The notes: a model not told the origin generated them from the letters alone. A stretch of 64,000 bases of DNA from JACCVG01 sp963790245 (GCA_963790245.1 CAWBNP010000002.1:1364001-1428000); one strand, 5' to 3'. Positions 39,591 through 49,619 are shown, counted from the first letter of the stretch. A program made the numbers and translations.

Positions 39591-41028
39591 TCAGGAAGGG
39601 ATGACCGCCAGCTCCTCGATCGAGAACTTGCCCCCGGCGCGGTCAGAGTGCTCGAGTGGATACTCGCCGGTGAAGCAGGCGTCGCAGTGGGTGTCGCGAC
39701 CGGCACGGATCGCCTCGTAGACCCCTTCGAGGGAGACGTAGGCGAGCGAATCGCAGCCGAGCTCGTCGCGGATCTCCTCGACCGTGCGACCGTGGGCCAC
39801 CATCTCTTCCGACGTCGACATGTCGATCCCGTAGTGGCACGGGTAGCGGATCGGGGGAGCCGAGACGCGCATGTGGATCTCGGCAGCGCCCGGCGTCGCG
39901 CAACATGCTCACGATCTGACGGGTCGTGTTGCCGCGCACGATCGAATCGTCGACGACGACGATTCGCTTGCCGGCGACGACCTCGGGCATCGGGTTGAAC
40001 TTCAGCCGCAGACCCTGCTTGCGCAGCTCCTGTCCGGGCTGGATGAAGGTTCGCGCCACGTATCGGTTCTTGATCAGGCCGTCGTCCTTGGGGATTCCGG
40101 AGGCCTTCGAATAGCCGGCGGCGGCGGCGTTGCCGGAGTCGGGAACGGCGATCACGACGTCCGCGTCGACCGGCGCCTGGCGCCAGAGGATCTCGCCCAT
40201 CTTGCGCCGCGAGACCTGGGTGCGGTTGCCCTCGAGCAGCGAGTCGGGGCGCGCGAAGTAGATGTGCTCGAAGACGCAGAAGGCGCGCCGCGGGCCCTCG
40301 ACGATCTGGCGCGTCTCGATCCCGCGCGCCCCGATCGAGACCATCTCGCCCGGCTGGACATCGCGCAGGAACTTGGCGCCGATGATGTCAAGAGCGCAGG
40401 TCTCCGAGGCGACGCAGTAGCGCTCGCCGACCTGACCGAGCGACAGCGGCCGCAGCCCGGCGCCATCGCGGAAGGCGATCACCGACTCGTTGGTCATCAC
40501 GACGGTCGAGAAAGCTCCCTGCAGACGAGGCATCACGTCCGCCAGTGCTTCCTCGACGGTGTCCGCCGGGTGGGTCGAGAGCAGCGCCGCGATGATCTCC
40601 GAATCGGAGGTCGAGCGGAAGGTGACCCCCTGCTCGCGCAGCTCGGTGTGCAGGGCGACGGCGTTGATCAGGTTGCCGTTGTGAGCGAGTGCGAGCTCGT
40701 GGCGGTCGGCGCGGTGGATCGGCTGCCCGTTCTCCCAGGCCGAGGAGCCGGTCGTCGAGTAACGGACGTGCCCGATCGCAACCTCGCCGGCGAGCGCCTG
40801 GAGGCCGGCCTCGTCGAAAACCTGCTGGACGAGGCCGACATCGCGCTGAATCATGATCCGCGGGCCCTCGGAGGTCGCGATGCCGGCTGACTCCTGGCCA
40901 CGGTGCTGGAGCGCGTAGAGCGCGAAGTAGGCGAGCCGGGCGACATCGCTCTCGGGTGCGTATATGCCGAAGACGCCGCACTCGTCGCGCGGCCCGTCAC
41001 GGTCCACGATTGGATCGCTTGGGTTCAT
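39591..41028 (-). CDS. purF: Amidophosphoribosyltransferase, interrupted by a one-base frameshift
   Basis: PurF makes phosphoribosylamine from PRPP and glutamine, the first committed purine step. The N-terminal glutaminase domain (CGVFGIYAPESDVARLAYF; LQHRGQESAGI; HNGNLINA) and the PRPP-binding VVVDDSIVRGNTTR are intact. After SMLRDAG the frame is lost: an extra G in the run at 39889-39891 shifts reading. Removing it restores AAEIHMRVSAPPIRYPCHYGIDM and a normal C-terminus ending at 39591. As read, the main frame continues to 39643 with a nonsense tail. Either a sequencing error or a real mutation. The ATG overlaps the purL stop (ATGA). Confidence 0.88.
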
Positions 41029-43238
41029 CTCATGTGGTCTCGGAGGCCGCCTTGCCAGACGGAACGCATGTCCTCGACTGCTACGGAGAGGGTATCAGCG
41101 CCAACCCGCACCACCAGGGAGGAGCCGCCCACCCGGCCGAGCGGCAGCACGCGCACGCGATCGGCGAGCGAGGAGATACGGGCGATCGTCGCCGCGCTGC
41201 CTGACAGGACGAACCCGCCGGCGCCTTCGCCGAAGAGCAGCTCATCCGGCGAGGCCGACTCGAGCAGCACCGCTGGGAGGTCGATCTCCGCGCCGCGGCC
41301 GCCGGCCATGCAGGACTCGGCGATCGCGACCGCAAGCCCTCCGTCGGCGACGTCGTGGGCCGAGGCGAGCTCGCCGGAACGAACCGCTTCGACGACCGCG
41401 CGCGTCGCCGCGACCTGAGCCTCGAGATCGAGCGGCGGCAGATCGTCGGCCAGCCGCCCGCGGAGCTTCTCGACCTCCGAACCCGCGAGCGCGGGAGCGA
41501 ACGGGCCGACCAGCGCCACCTCGTGACCGTCCTCGCGAAAGCCGATCCCCGCGACCTTGGTCGGATCGGGCAGCTTCCCGACCATGCCGACGACCGGCGT
41601 CGGGTAGATCGGGCCCTCGGCGCCCTCGTTGTAGAGCGAGACGTTGCCGCCGACGACGGGAACCCCGAGCGCCTCGCAGCCGACCGCGAGTCCCTCGACG
41701 GCACGGGTCATCTGCCAGGCGACGTGCGACTTCTCCGGGTTGCCGAAGTTGAGGCAGTTGGTCAGACCGTGGGGCTCGGCGCCGACGCAGGCGAGGTTGC
41801 GCGCGCACTCCAGCACGGCCTCGGCCGCGCCGGTGAACGGGTCGCAAGCGACACGACGGCCGTTGCCGTCGATCGCCATCGCCAGGGCGCCGCTGCCCCC
41901 GTCGTGCTCGAGCGAGAGGACGGCCGCGTCGGCGGCGTCGGGCCGGCGCACCGTTCGGGACCCGACGAGGCAGTCGTATTGCTCGAACGCCCACCGCTTG
42001 CTCGCGATGTTCGGCGAGCTGAGCAGGGCGAGCAGGGTCGCGGCGGGATCGGCGCCGTCGTCGAGCGAGCGCGGCGGCTGGGGATAGATCGGCTCGGCGG
42101 GCTGCTCCGGCTCGAGGTCGTAGATCGGGCAGTCGTCGACGAGCGCCGCGACGGGCATCTCGCCGACGAGCGTCTCGCCCTCGAAGACACGCAGCAGCCG
42201 CTGCTCGGTGACGGTGCCGATCTGCGTCGCCCGCACCTCCCAGCGCGCGCAGACGGCCAGCACCGCTTCGACGTCGACGGGCTCGACCACGCAGAGCATC
42301 CGCTCCTGGGATTCGGAGACCATCACCTCGAACGGCTCCATCCCGGTCTCGCGGCGCGGCACGGCGGCGACGTCGATGTCGAGGCCGACCTCGCCCTTGG
42401 ACGCCATCTCCGAAGAGCTCGAACTGAGGCCCGCCGCGCCGAGATCCTGCAGCGAGCGGAGCAGCCCGGCCTCGAGCAGCTCGAGCGAACACTCGAGCAG
42501 CCGCTTCTCCTCGAACGGATCGCCGATCTGGACGCTCGGCCGCTTCGACGCGTCGTCGGAGTCGAGCTCGGCACTCGCGAGCACGGACGCTCCGCCGATC
42601 CCGTCGCGGCCGGTCAGCGCCCCGAAGAGGATCAGGGCGTTGCCGACGCCGGCGGCCGCGCTGCGCGTGATCCGCTCCGCGGGCGCGAGCCCGGCGCACA
42701 TCGCGTTGATCAGGCAGTTCTGCTCGTACGGCGCCTCGAAGTAGATCTCCCCGCCGACGGTCGCGACGCCGATCGAGTTGCCGTAGTGGCCGATACCGGC
42801 GACGGCGCGCTCGAGCAGGTAGCGGCTGCGCGGCGACTCGAGCTCCCCGAAGCGGAGCGAGTCGAGGATCGCGATCGGCCGCGCACCGACAGCGAACACG
42901 TCGCGCAGGATCCCGCCGACCCCGGTCGCGGCTCCCTGGAACGGCTCGACGGCGCTCGGGTGGTTGTGGGACTCGACCTTGAAGGCGCAAACCAGGCCGT
43001 CGCCGATGTCGACGGCGCCCGCGTTCTCGCCCGGGCCCATCACCAGGTGGGGTCCCTCTGTCGGCAGCCTGCGGAGCAGCTTCTTGGAGTGCTTGTAGGC
43101 GCAGTGCTCAGACCACATCAGCGAGAAGACCGCGAGCTCGAGGTCGTTGGGCTCCCGTTCGATCCGCTCGCAGATCAGTTCGTACTCGGCGTCGGTCAGA
43201 CCGAGGACGCGGTGCCGGTCGGCCAGCTCGGGGGACAT
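41025..43238 (-). CDS. purL: FGAM synthase, large subunit PurL
   Basis: This 737-residue small-type PurL works with PurS and PurQ to convert FGAR to FGAM with ATP and glutamine. Recognisable blocks are MWSEHCAYKHSKKLL, VMGPGENAGAVDIGDG, KVESHNHPSAVEPFQGAATG, GGAS and DVADGGLAVAIAE. The ATG at 43238 overlaps the purQ stop; a GTG three bases earlier is equally possible. The stop overlaps purF by four bases. Confidence 0.96.
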   Translation of the reverse strand: MSPELADRHRVLGLTDAEYELICERIEREPNDLELAVFSLMWSEHCAYKHSKKLLRRLPTEGPHLVMGPGENAGAVDIGDGLVCAFKVESHNHPSAVEPFQGAATGVGGILRDVFAVGARPIAILDSLRFGELESPRSRYLLERAVAGIGHYGNSIGVATVGGEIYFEAPYEQNCLINAMCAGLAPAERITRSAAAGVGNALILFGALTGRDGIGGASVLASAELDSDDASKRPSVQIGDPFEEKRLLECSLELLEAGLLRSLQDLGAAGLSSSSSEMASKGEVGLDIDVAAVPRRETGMEPFEVMVSESQERMLCVVEPVDVEAVLAVCARWEVRATQIGTVTEQRLLRVFEGETLVGEMPVAALVDDCPIYDLEPEQPAEPIYPQPPRSLDDGADPAATLLALLSSPNIASKRWAFEQYDCLVGSRTVRRPDAADAAVLSLEHDGGSGALAMAIDGNGRRVACDPFTGAAEAVLECARNLACVGAEPHGLTNCLNFGNPEKSHVAWQMTRAVEGLAVGCEALGVPVVGGNVSLYNEGAEGPIYPTPVVGMVGKLPDPTKVAGIGFREDGHEVALVGPFAPALAGSEVEKLRGRLADDLPPLDLEAQVAATRAVVEAVRSGELASAHDVADGGLAVAIAESCMAGGRGAEIDLPAVLLESASPDELLFGEGAGGFVLSGSAATIARISSLADRVRVLPLGRVGGSSLVVRVGADTLSVAVEDMRSVWQGGLRDHMR

Positions 43239-43918
43239 CACGCCGCGGGTTCCACGGCCGCTGGTTCACAGGCCGCGGAGGCAAACAGCATCCCGCCATC
43301 GGCCGAGCCGAGCAGCGCGTCGACCGCGTGCTCGGGGTGGGGCATCAGGCCGACAACGTTGCCTTCGGGACTGCAGACACCGGCGACGTCCCCGGCCGAG
43401 CCGTTGGGGTTCTGTCCGGGCGCATAGCGGAAGGCGATCTGGCCGTTCTGCTCGAGCTCGGCCAGCCGCCGATCGCTCGAGTACCAACGGCCGCTCATGT
43501 GCTTGACCGGGATCGAGAGCGCATCGCCGCGCGTGCAGGCACGCGTGAAGAAGGTGTCGTCACGCTCGACGAGCACGTCGACCTGGCGGCAGAGGAACCG
43601 CAGCTCGCGGTTGGGTAGCAGCGCGCCCGGCAACAGGCCCGCCTCGCAGAGAACCTGGAAGCCGTTGCAGATCCCGAGCACGGGTCCGCCCTCGCGCGCG
43701 AATTCGGCGACCGATTCCATCACCGGCGAGAACCGCGCGATCGCGCCGGCGCGCAAATAGTCCCCGTAGGAGAAGCCACCCGGTATGACGACCGCGTCGA
43801 CATCTCCCAGGCTCGGATCCGCATGCCAGAGCAGCTCCGCATCACCGAACCGGCGACAGGCGAACAGCGCGTCTACGTCATCGCAGGAGCCCGGGAACCG
43901 GACCACTCCAAATCTCAC
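43238..43918 (-). CDS. purQ: FGAM synthase, glutaminase subunit PurQ
   Basis: This 226-residue class I glutamine amidotransferase supplies ammonia to PurL. It has the N-terminal VVRFPGSCDD, GGFSYGDYLRAGA, the nucleophile Cys in GICNGFQVLCEAGLLPG and the C-terminal His/Glu pair MPHPEHA. The GTG start overlaps the purS stop as GTGA. Confidence 0.95.
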   Translation of the reverse strand: MRFGVVRFPGSCDDVDALFACRRFGDAELLWHADPSLGDVDAVVIPGGFSYGDYLRAGAIARFSPVMESVAEFAREGGPVLGICNGFQVLCEAGLLPGALLPNRELRFLCRQVDVLVERDDTFFTRACTRGDALSIPVKHMSGRWYSSDRRLAELEQNGQIAFRYAPGQNPNGSAGDVAGVCSPEGNVVGLMPHPEHAVDALLGSADGGMLFASAACEPAAVEPAA

Positions 43919-44142
43919 GGGAGCAAGACCACCTCGTAGTCCTCCACCAGAGGGTTGGCGAGCAGCTTCTCGCACATGTCCTCGAGCCGGGATGGGTCTT
44001 CGACCTCGAGTTCCACCATCCGCCCGACGTGCACCTGGGAGACGCCGTCGAAGCCCAGCGCCGGCAGCGCGCGCTCGACGGTCTGGCCCTGGGGATCGAG
44101 GATCCCCGTCTTCGGCCGGATCAGCACCCGGGCGCGGGTCAC
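43915..44142 (-). CDS. purS: FGAM synthase subunit PurS
   Basis: This 75-residue protein matches PurS (ARVLIRPKTGILDPQGQTVERALPALGFDGVSQVHVGR, then a short C-terminal helix and strand ending NPLVEDYEVVLL). It bridges PurQ and PurL. GTGA overlaps join it to purC upstream and purQ downstream. Confidence 0.94.
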   Translation of the reverse strand: MTRARVLIRPKTGILDPQGQTVERALPALGFDGVSQVHVGRMVELEVEDPSRLEDMCEKLLANPLVEDYEVVLLP

Positions 44143-45020
44143 GTGACGCCGGACCGCTGCAGCCAGGCCGAGAACGGCTCGCCGGTGATCCGCTGGTAGG
44201 CATCCTCGTAGCGCTCGGCGGTGCCCGCGACGACCTCGTCGGGGAGGGCGGGGGCGGGCGGGCTCTTGTCCCAGCCGGATCCGGACGCCCAGTCGCGCAC
44301 GAACTGCTTGTCGAAGGAGGGCTGCCCGCGGCCGGGCGCGTAGCCGTCAGCCGGCCAGAAACGGGACGAGTCGGGAGTCAGTACCTCGTCGCCTAACACG
44401 ATCTCGCCGCTTCGGCCGCGGCCGAACTCGAACTTCGTGTCGGCGAGGATGATCCCGCGCTCGCGGGCGTGGTCGGCGGCGAAGGAGTAGAGCTCGAGCG
44501 TGAGGCGGCGGAGTTCCTCGAGCAGCGGGCGGTCGCCGAGGATTTCGGCGGCGCGGTCGAAGTCGACGTTCTCGTCGTGGTCGCCGACATCAGCCTTGGT
44601 CGCCGGCGTGAAGATCGGCTCGGGAAGTTGCTCGGACTCGCTCAGCCCCTCTGGCAGCTCGATCCCGCAGACCGAACCGGTGGCGAGGTAGTCCTTCCAG
44701 CCCGATCCGGTCAGGTATCCGCGCGCGACGCACTCGACGGGGAACATCTCGAGCCGCTCGACGAGCAGCGCGCGGCCGCGCGCGTCGTCGGGGACGTCGG
44801 TGTAGGAGATGACGTGGTTGGGGCAGATCGCTCCGGTGCGCTCGAACCAGAAGACCGAGATCCCGGTCAGCACCTGGCCCTTGCCCGGGACGGGGTTCGG
44901 ATGGACGACGTCGTAGGTGGATATCCGATCGGAGGCGACCATCAGCAGGTCTTCCCCGACTTCGTACATCTCGCGGACCTTGCCGGAGGCGAGCAGAGGC
45001 AGGTCGGCGGTCGATGTCAC
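44139..45020 (-). CDS. purC: SAICAR synthetase
   Basis: This 293-residue enzyme ligates aspartate to CAIR. Motifs include LLASGKVREMYEVG, DRISTYDVVHPNPVPGKG, ECVARGYLTGSGWKDY, ILADTKFEFGR and EVLTPDSSRFWP. The GTG at 45020 fits the family N-terminus; an upstream GTG at 45095 overlaps the glycosyltransferase stop as GTGA and would add a 25-residue non-conserved leader, so the start remains open. Neither has a clear ribosome-binding site. Confidence 0.94.
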   Translation of the reverse strand: MTSTADLPLLASGKVREMYEVGEDLLMVASDRISTYDVVHPNPVPGKGQVLTGISVFWFERTGAICPNHVISYTDVPDDARGRALLVERLEMFPVECVARGYLTGSGWKDYLATGSVCGIELPEGLSESEQLPEPIFTPATKADVGDHDENVDFDRAAEILGDRPLLEELRRLTLELYSFAADHARERGIILADTKFEFGRGRSGEIVLGDEVLTPDSSRFWPADGYAPGRGQPSFDKQFVRDWASGSGWDKSPPAPALPDEVVAGTAERYEDAYQRITGEPFSAWLQRSGVT

Positions 45021-45091
45021 CGGGGAATCGTAGCGACGGGAACGGCGGCGACCCAGCGTCGGCCAACCTCCGGCGACCGCAGTTTGCGGGG

Positions 45092-46174
45092 TCACACCCC
45101 GGCGTGCGCGAGCAGATCGCGGACGCCCGCGATCGTGCGGTCCCAGCTGCGCCTGCCCTTCATCTCGAGCGCGCCCTCGGCGTAGCGCGCGCGGCGCGCG
45201 TCGTCGGCGATCTGGTCGATCGCCCAGCTCAGCTCCTCCTGGTCGGGCGCGTAGGCCGGGATGCCCGAAGGCGCCTGCCCGTCCTCGAAGCCGCGCACGA
45301 GAACCCCGTTGAGCTCGTCTTCGACGACCTCGTTCATCGGCGGGTTGTCATTGGTGATGATCGGCATCCCGAAGGCCGTCGCCTCGAACAGGTGAAGGCC
45401 GAGCCCCTCCCAGCGGGAGGGGGCGAGCAGCGCGTCGCAGTCGGCGAACAGCTGCAGGTGCTCGCGGGTCGGAAGGTCGTCGTAGATGACCTCGATCCGG
45501 TCATCGCGTGCGGCCATCTTCTCCACGAACCCCGTCTTGCGGATCACCTGCGCCTTGAGAACGAGGCGCAGGCGCGGGTCCTCCGACTTCCGGAACGCCC
45601 TGACGACCGGCTTGAGCGGCTTGCGTTCGGTCATGTAGCCGCCCGGGTAGAACAGCCTCACCTCACCGTCGCGGCGGCTGGGCGTGATCGCGTCGAGCTC
45701 GGGGTGGCAACCCCACGGGACGAGCGGGCTCTCGATCCCCATCTCCGCGTAGCGCTCGCGATCGCACTCGCTGAAGCAGTAGATGACATCCAGCGCCCGC
45801 TGGGCGGGCTCGGCCTGCTCGGGCGCGAAGTTCTCCCACATGAAGGCGCCGACAGTGGTGACGCCCGCGGCGCGGACGGCCGCGATCTCGTCGAGCTGGT
45901 AGTTGGCGAAGAAAAAGGCTGCGTCGAGCTCGTTCTCGCGCGCCCAGGCGACGTACTCCTCGGCCGGTATCTCGAACGCCGAGCCGTTGGTCACGCCCGG
46001 CTGGTCCCAGACGTCAGAGCTCTCGATCAGCGACGGCTTGATGTTGGTCGCACGCGTTGGCCGGGCGAGCACGAAGGTCTCGTGGCCGAGCCCGTCGATC
46101 ACTCCGCGCAGGTGGCGGCCGACCACCGCCTGGCCGCGGTTGAACCAGAAGCTGCAGATCCCGATGCGGGCCAA
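45092..46174 (-). CDS. Glycosyltransferase family 4-like protein inside the purine operon
   Basis: This 360-residue GT-B-fold protein has a Rossmann N-terminal part (IGICSFWFNRGQAVVGRHLRG) and a C-terminal nucleotide-sugar site region (FYPGGYMTERKPLKPVVRAF; LLAPSRWEGLGLHLFEATAFGMPIIT), the second being the usual E-x7-E-like motif. The TTG start lies six bases after purB. Nothing ties its activity to purines; the location may simply give it co-expression. Donor and acceptor are unknown. Confidence 0.82.
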   Translation of the reverse strand: MARIGICSFWFNRGQAVVGRHLRGVIDGLGHETFVLARPTRATNIKPSLIESSDVWDQPGVTNGSAFEIPAEEYVAWARENELDAAFFFANYQLDEIAAVRAAGVTTVGAFMWENFAPEQAEPAQRALDVIYCFSECDRERYAEMGIESPLVPWGCHPELDAITPSRRDGEVRLFYPGGYMTERKPLKPVVRAFRKSEDPRLRLVLKAQVIRKTGFVEKMAARDDRIEVIYDDLPTREHLQLFADCDALLAPSRWEGLGLHLFEATAFGMPIITNDNPPMNEVVEDELNGVLVRGFEDGQAPSGIPAYAPDQEELSWAIDQIADDARRARYAEGALEMKGRRSWDRTIAGVRDLLAHAGV

Positions 46175-46180
46175 GGGGAA

Positions 46181-47452
46181 CTAGATCCCGGCTGCTTCGA
46201 GCCGGGCGATGATCTCGTCGGCGTTGCTGACGAAGGCCGATGGATCGAAGACCTCGTCCAGATCCAGCTCGGGTGCCGCGTCGGCGATCAGATCGCGGAA
46301 CTGGAGGCTTTCGTCCCAGGCCCGCTGTGCGTTCTCCTGGACCAGCCGGTAGGCGTCATCGCGCGAGCGGCCGGCGGCGACCAGGGCGAGCAGGGCGCGC
46401 TGGGAATAGAGCGCGCCGTGGGTGGCCTCGAGGTTGGCGAGCATCCGCTCCGGATGGATGGTCATGCCTGTCGCGACGCGCGTCGCGAGGTGCTGACCGT
46501 AGTCGAGCAGAATCGTCGCGTCGGGCAGCGCGACCCGCTCGACCGAGGAGTGGGAGATGTCGCGCTCGTGCCACAACGCGACGTTCTCGAGCCCGGCCTG
46601 GGCGTAGCCGCGCAGCAGGCGGGCGATCCCGGTGATCCGCTCGGTGGTGATCGGGTTGCGCTTGTGGGGCATCGCCGAGGAGCCCTTCTGCCCGGCGCGG
46701 AACGGCTCCTCGACCTCGCGCACCTCCGTCCGCTGGAGATGGCGGATCTCGGTTGCGAACCGCTCGAGCCCGGCACCCGCGAGCGCAATTGCCTGGAGGA
46801 CCTGCGCGTGACGGTCGCGGGGGATCACCTGGGTCGAGAGCGGCTCGGGCTCGAGGTCGAGGCGGGCGAGCACGCGGCGCTCGAAGTCGGGGCTCGTCGC
46901 GGCGTAGGTGCCGACCGCGCCCGAGAGGCCGCCGTAGGCCGCCTGCGCGAAGGCCTCTTCGAGCCGCTCGGAGTTGCGGTGAGCCTCCAGCGCGAATCCG
47001 GCGAGCTTGAGGCCGAAGGTGGTCGGCTCGGCGTGGACGCCGTGCGTGCGGCCCACGCAGAGCGTCGCTCTGTGGGTGCGCGCCTGGTCGGCGAGCGCCG
47101 CTGCGTATGCGCGAGCGCCCTCCACGAGCTGCCCGCCGGCGTCGCGCAGCTGGAGCGCGAGCGCGGTATCGAGCACGTCAGAGCTGGTCAGCCCGTAGTG
47201 GATCCAGCGGCCCGACTCGCCGGCCGACTCGGCCAGCACGTCGACGAACGCCGCCATGTCGTGGTCGGTGACCCGCTCCCGCTCGGCGACCTCCGAGACC
47301 GTGAAGGTGGCGGCCCGGATCGCATCGAGGTCGGCTTGGGTAGGACCCTCGGTCTCCTCGCACGCCGCGACCTCGACCTTGCGCCAAGCCTCCATCCGGG
47401 CCTCATCGGTCCAGACGGCGCCGATCGCCTCGCGGGTGTAGCGGGAGATCAC
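46181..47452 (-). CDS. purB: Adenylosuccinate lyase
   Basis: This 423-residue tetrameric lyase splits SAICAR and adenylosuccinate, releasing fumarate. It starts [21 protein letters not shown], has GLTSSDVLDTALALQL, RTHGVHAEPTTFGLK and the signature GSSAMPHKRNP. The GTG start overlaps the purE stop as GTGA. Confidence 0.96.
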   Translation of the reverse strand: MISRYTREAIGAVWTDEARMEAWRKVEVAACEETEGPTQADLDAIRAATFTVSEVAERERVTDHDMAAFVDVLAESAGESGRWIHYGLTSSDVLDTALALQLRDAGGQLVEGARAYAAALADQARTHRATLCVGRTHGVHAEPTTFGLKLAGFALEAHRNSERLEEAFAQAAYGGLSGAVGTYAATSPDFERRVLARLDLEPEPLSTQVIPRDRHAQVLQAIALAGAGLERFATEIRHLQRTEVREVEEPFRAGQKGSSAMPHKRNPITTERITGIARLLRGYAQAGLENVALWHERDISHSSVERVALPDATILLDYGQHLATRVATGMTIHPERMLANLEATHGALYSQRALLALVAAGRSRDDAYRLVQENAQRAWDESLQFRDLIADAAPELDLDEVFDPSAFVSNADEIIARLEAAGI

Positions 47453-47982
47453 GTGGAGAGGATGCGCGCCGCGAGCACGGCGGCGTTCTTCGCGCCGTTG
47501 ACCCCGACGCAGGCGACCGGGACGCCGGGCGGCATCTGGGCGATCGCCAGCAGTGCATCGAGCCCGTTGGAGACCGAGTTCGCGCTGGTCAGCGGGACGC
47601 CCACGACAGGGAGGTCGGTGTGGGCGGCGACGACGCCCGGCAGCGCGGCGGCGAGCCCGGCGCCCGCAATGATCACCTTGAGCCCGCGCATGTGGGCGTT
47701 CTTGGCGTAATCGGCGACTACGTCTGGGTCGCGGTGGGCGCTCATCACGCGCGTCTCTGAGCGGATCCCGCGTTTCTCGAGCTCCTCGGCGGCTTTCTCC
47801 ATGACGGGCATGTCGCTCTTGGAGCCCATCACGATCCCGACCAGCGGCGAGTTGACGTCGAGGTCCTCGAACGCCGCTTCGACCTCAGCGTCGGTCTCGG
47901 TCTCGGGGGCCTGCACCTCGAACTCGGCTGTACCCGGCTCATGCGTTCCCGACGAGCGGGGGTCCTCGGCCTGCGGTGTCAT
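47449..47982 (-). CDS. purE: N5-carboxyaminoimidazole ribonucleotide mutase
   Basis: This 177-residue class I PurE converts N5-CAIR to CAIR. The core starts after an acidic 45-residue extension: [24 protein letters not shown] (catalytic His), [24 protein letters not shown]. Where most class I enzymes have AAHLPG this one has AAALPG. The ATG at 47982 has AGGAG upstream and overlaps the purD stop (ATGA). No purK was seen in the window. Confidence 0.93.
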   Translation of the reverse strand: MTPQAEDPRSSGTHEPGTAEFEVQAPETETDAEVEAAFEDLDVNSPLVGIVMGSKSDMPVMEKAAEELEKRGIRSETRVMSAHRDPDVVADYAKNAHMRGLKVIIAGAGLAAALPGVVAAHTDLPVVGVPLTSANSVSNGLDALLAIAQMPPGVPVACVGVNGAKNAAVLAARILST

Positions 47983-49259
47983 GCAACTCCTCTTGCCACG
48001 GCGCGCTCGGCGATGTCGCGCCTGATCTGTTTGCCATCGAACTCGATGCGGTCGGCGGCAGCATAGGCATGTCCGCGCGCCTGCTCGGGCGAGTCGCCAA
48101 TGCCCGTCACGTTCAGGACGCGGCCGCCGGCCGTGAAGTAGGCGCCGTCGCCGCCTGAGGTACCGGCGTGCAGGATCTCCGTGTCGAGCGAGTCGACCGA
48201 CTCGAGACCGCTGATCGGGTCGCCGCTCGATGAGCTGACCGGGTACCCGCGCGAGGCGAGCACGACCGTCACCGCCCAAGCCGAGGACCACTCGAGCTCG
48301 ACGCCCTCGAGACCGCCGAGCCGCGCCGAGCGGTCGAGCAGGTCGAGCAGGTCCGAGCGAAGCCGGGGGAGAACCGCCTGGGTCTCAGGATCGCCGAAGC
48401 GGCAGTTGTACTCGAGCACCCGCGGGCCGGTCGCGGTCATCATGAGCCCGGCGTAAAGGACGCCGTGGAACGGAGTCCCGCGCCGGCGCAACTCATCGAC
48501 GATCGGCTGGTGAACGGTCCGGGCAAGCACCGCGACATGCTGGGCGCCGATGCCGGGGACCGGCGAGTAGCTGCCCATCCCTCCGGTGTTCGGCCCGTGA
48601 TCGCCGTCGTAGATCCGCTTGTAGTCCTGCGCGGGTGCCATCGGGACGGCCCGCTCGCCGTCGCAGAGCGCGAGCAGCGAGAGTTCGGAGCCCTGGAGGA
48701 ACTCTTCGAGCAGCACCTCCGTCTTCCCGAAGCGCTGCTCGACGAAGAACTCCTCGATCGCGGCGCGGGCTTCGGCCTGATCGGCGCAGATCGCGACGCC
48801 CTTCCCGGCGGCGAGCACGTCGGCCTTGAGCACGCAGGGGTAGCTCGCCTTGGCCAGCTCCGCATTCGCCTGGCGGCGGGAAGTGAGCATCGTGTGACGC
48901 GCGGTCGGGACGCCGACGTCCGCCATCAGCTGCTTGGCATAGCTCTTGGAGCCTTCGATCCGGGCGGCCGCGCGGCTCGGACCGAACGCGGCGATTCCCG
49001 CCTCGGCGAGTCGGTCGACGATTCCGGCGACGAGCGGCGCCTCGGGCCCGACGATCACCAGGTCGACCTCGCGCTCCTTGGCGGCGGCGACCAGCGCCTC
49101 GATGTCGTCGACGGCGATCTCGAGACATTCGATCTTGTCGCGCGCGATGCCGGCGTTGCCGGGCGCGGCGAGGATCTCCGGCCGTTGCGGGCTGCGGATC
49201 AGCGAACGGACGATCGCGTGCTCACGGCCGCCCGAGCCAACGACGAGGACGCGTCTCAC
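47979..49259 (-). CDS. purD: Phosphoribosylamine-glycine ligase
   Basis: This 426-residue ATP-grasp enzyme makes GAR. It starts [14 protein letters not shown], with [43 protein letters not shown] and [29 protein letters not shown]. The GTG start overlaps the GYD gene stop as GTGA. Confidence 0.95.
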   Translation of the reverse strand: MRRVLVVGSGGREHAIVRSLIRSPQRPEILAAPGNAGIARDKIECLEIAVDDIEALVAAAKEREVDLVIVGPEAPLVAGIVDRLAEAGIAAFGPSRAAARIEGSKSYAKQLMADVGVPTARHTMLTSRRQANAELAKASYPCVLKADVLAAGKGVAICADQAEARAAIEEFFVEQRFGKTEVLLEEFLQGSELSLLALCDGERAVPMAPAQDYKRIYDGDHGPNTGGMGSYSPVPGIGAQHVAVLARTVHQPIVDELRRRGTPFHGVLYAGLMMTATGPRVLEYNCRFGDPETQAVLPRLRSDLLDLLDRSARLGGLEGVELEWSSAWAVTVVLASRGYPVSSSSGDPISGLESVDSLDTEILHAGTSGGDGAYFTAGGRVLNVTGIGDSPEQARGHAYAAADRIEFDGKQIRRDIAERAVARGVA

Positions 49260-49537
49260 AATCCGTCGATGAACTGGTCGACCGGGATCGCCGAAAGCGT
49301 CTCGTAGTGGGCGGTGCCGCGCGAGCCCAGCTCGAGCGAGATACGCGCCATCGCCTGCTCGTCGTCGGCCTCGATCACGTTGATGAAGTCGTAGCGGCCG
49401 AGCGTCGCCCATTGCGCCGTGACCGAGGCGCCGAGCTGCTCGATCTCCTTATTCACTTCCTTGATCCGCTGGGGGTTGTTCTTGATCGTCTGGACGCCCT
49501 CGGCGGTCAGGGTGCAAAGCATCACGTAGGTGGGCAT
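49256..49537 (-). CDS. GYD-domain protein, first gene of the purine operon
   Basis: This 93-residue cytoplasmic protein has a GYD domain ([20 protein letters not shown]; the GYD-like [24 protein letters not shown]), a ferredoxin-like dimer fold of unknown function. The ATG at 49537 has GAGAGG about nine bases upstream. The stop overlaps purD by four bases, tying it to purine synthesis. Homologues are widespread but uncharacterised, so only the family is assigned. Confidence 0.85.
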   Translation of the reverse strand: MPTYVMLCTLTAEGVQTIKNNPQRIKEVNKEIEQLGASVTAQWATLGRYDFINVIEADDEQAMARISLELGSRGTAHYETLSAIPVDQFIDGL

Positions 49538-49619
49538 AGGGCGGATCCTCTCGATCGGGGTGCGACTCGCGGGTCTGGTCAACCATCTGGTCTTACTTGT
49601 TTCACTTTTCGAGCGCCGA

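Noticed and set aside
45014..47710. Plus-strand open frame of about 900 codons opposite purC, the glycosyltransferase and purB
   Set aside because: Antisense to three well-supported genes, with no domain and no start signal.
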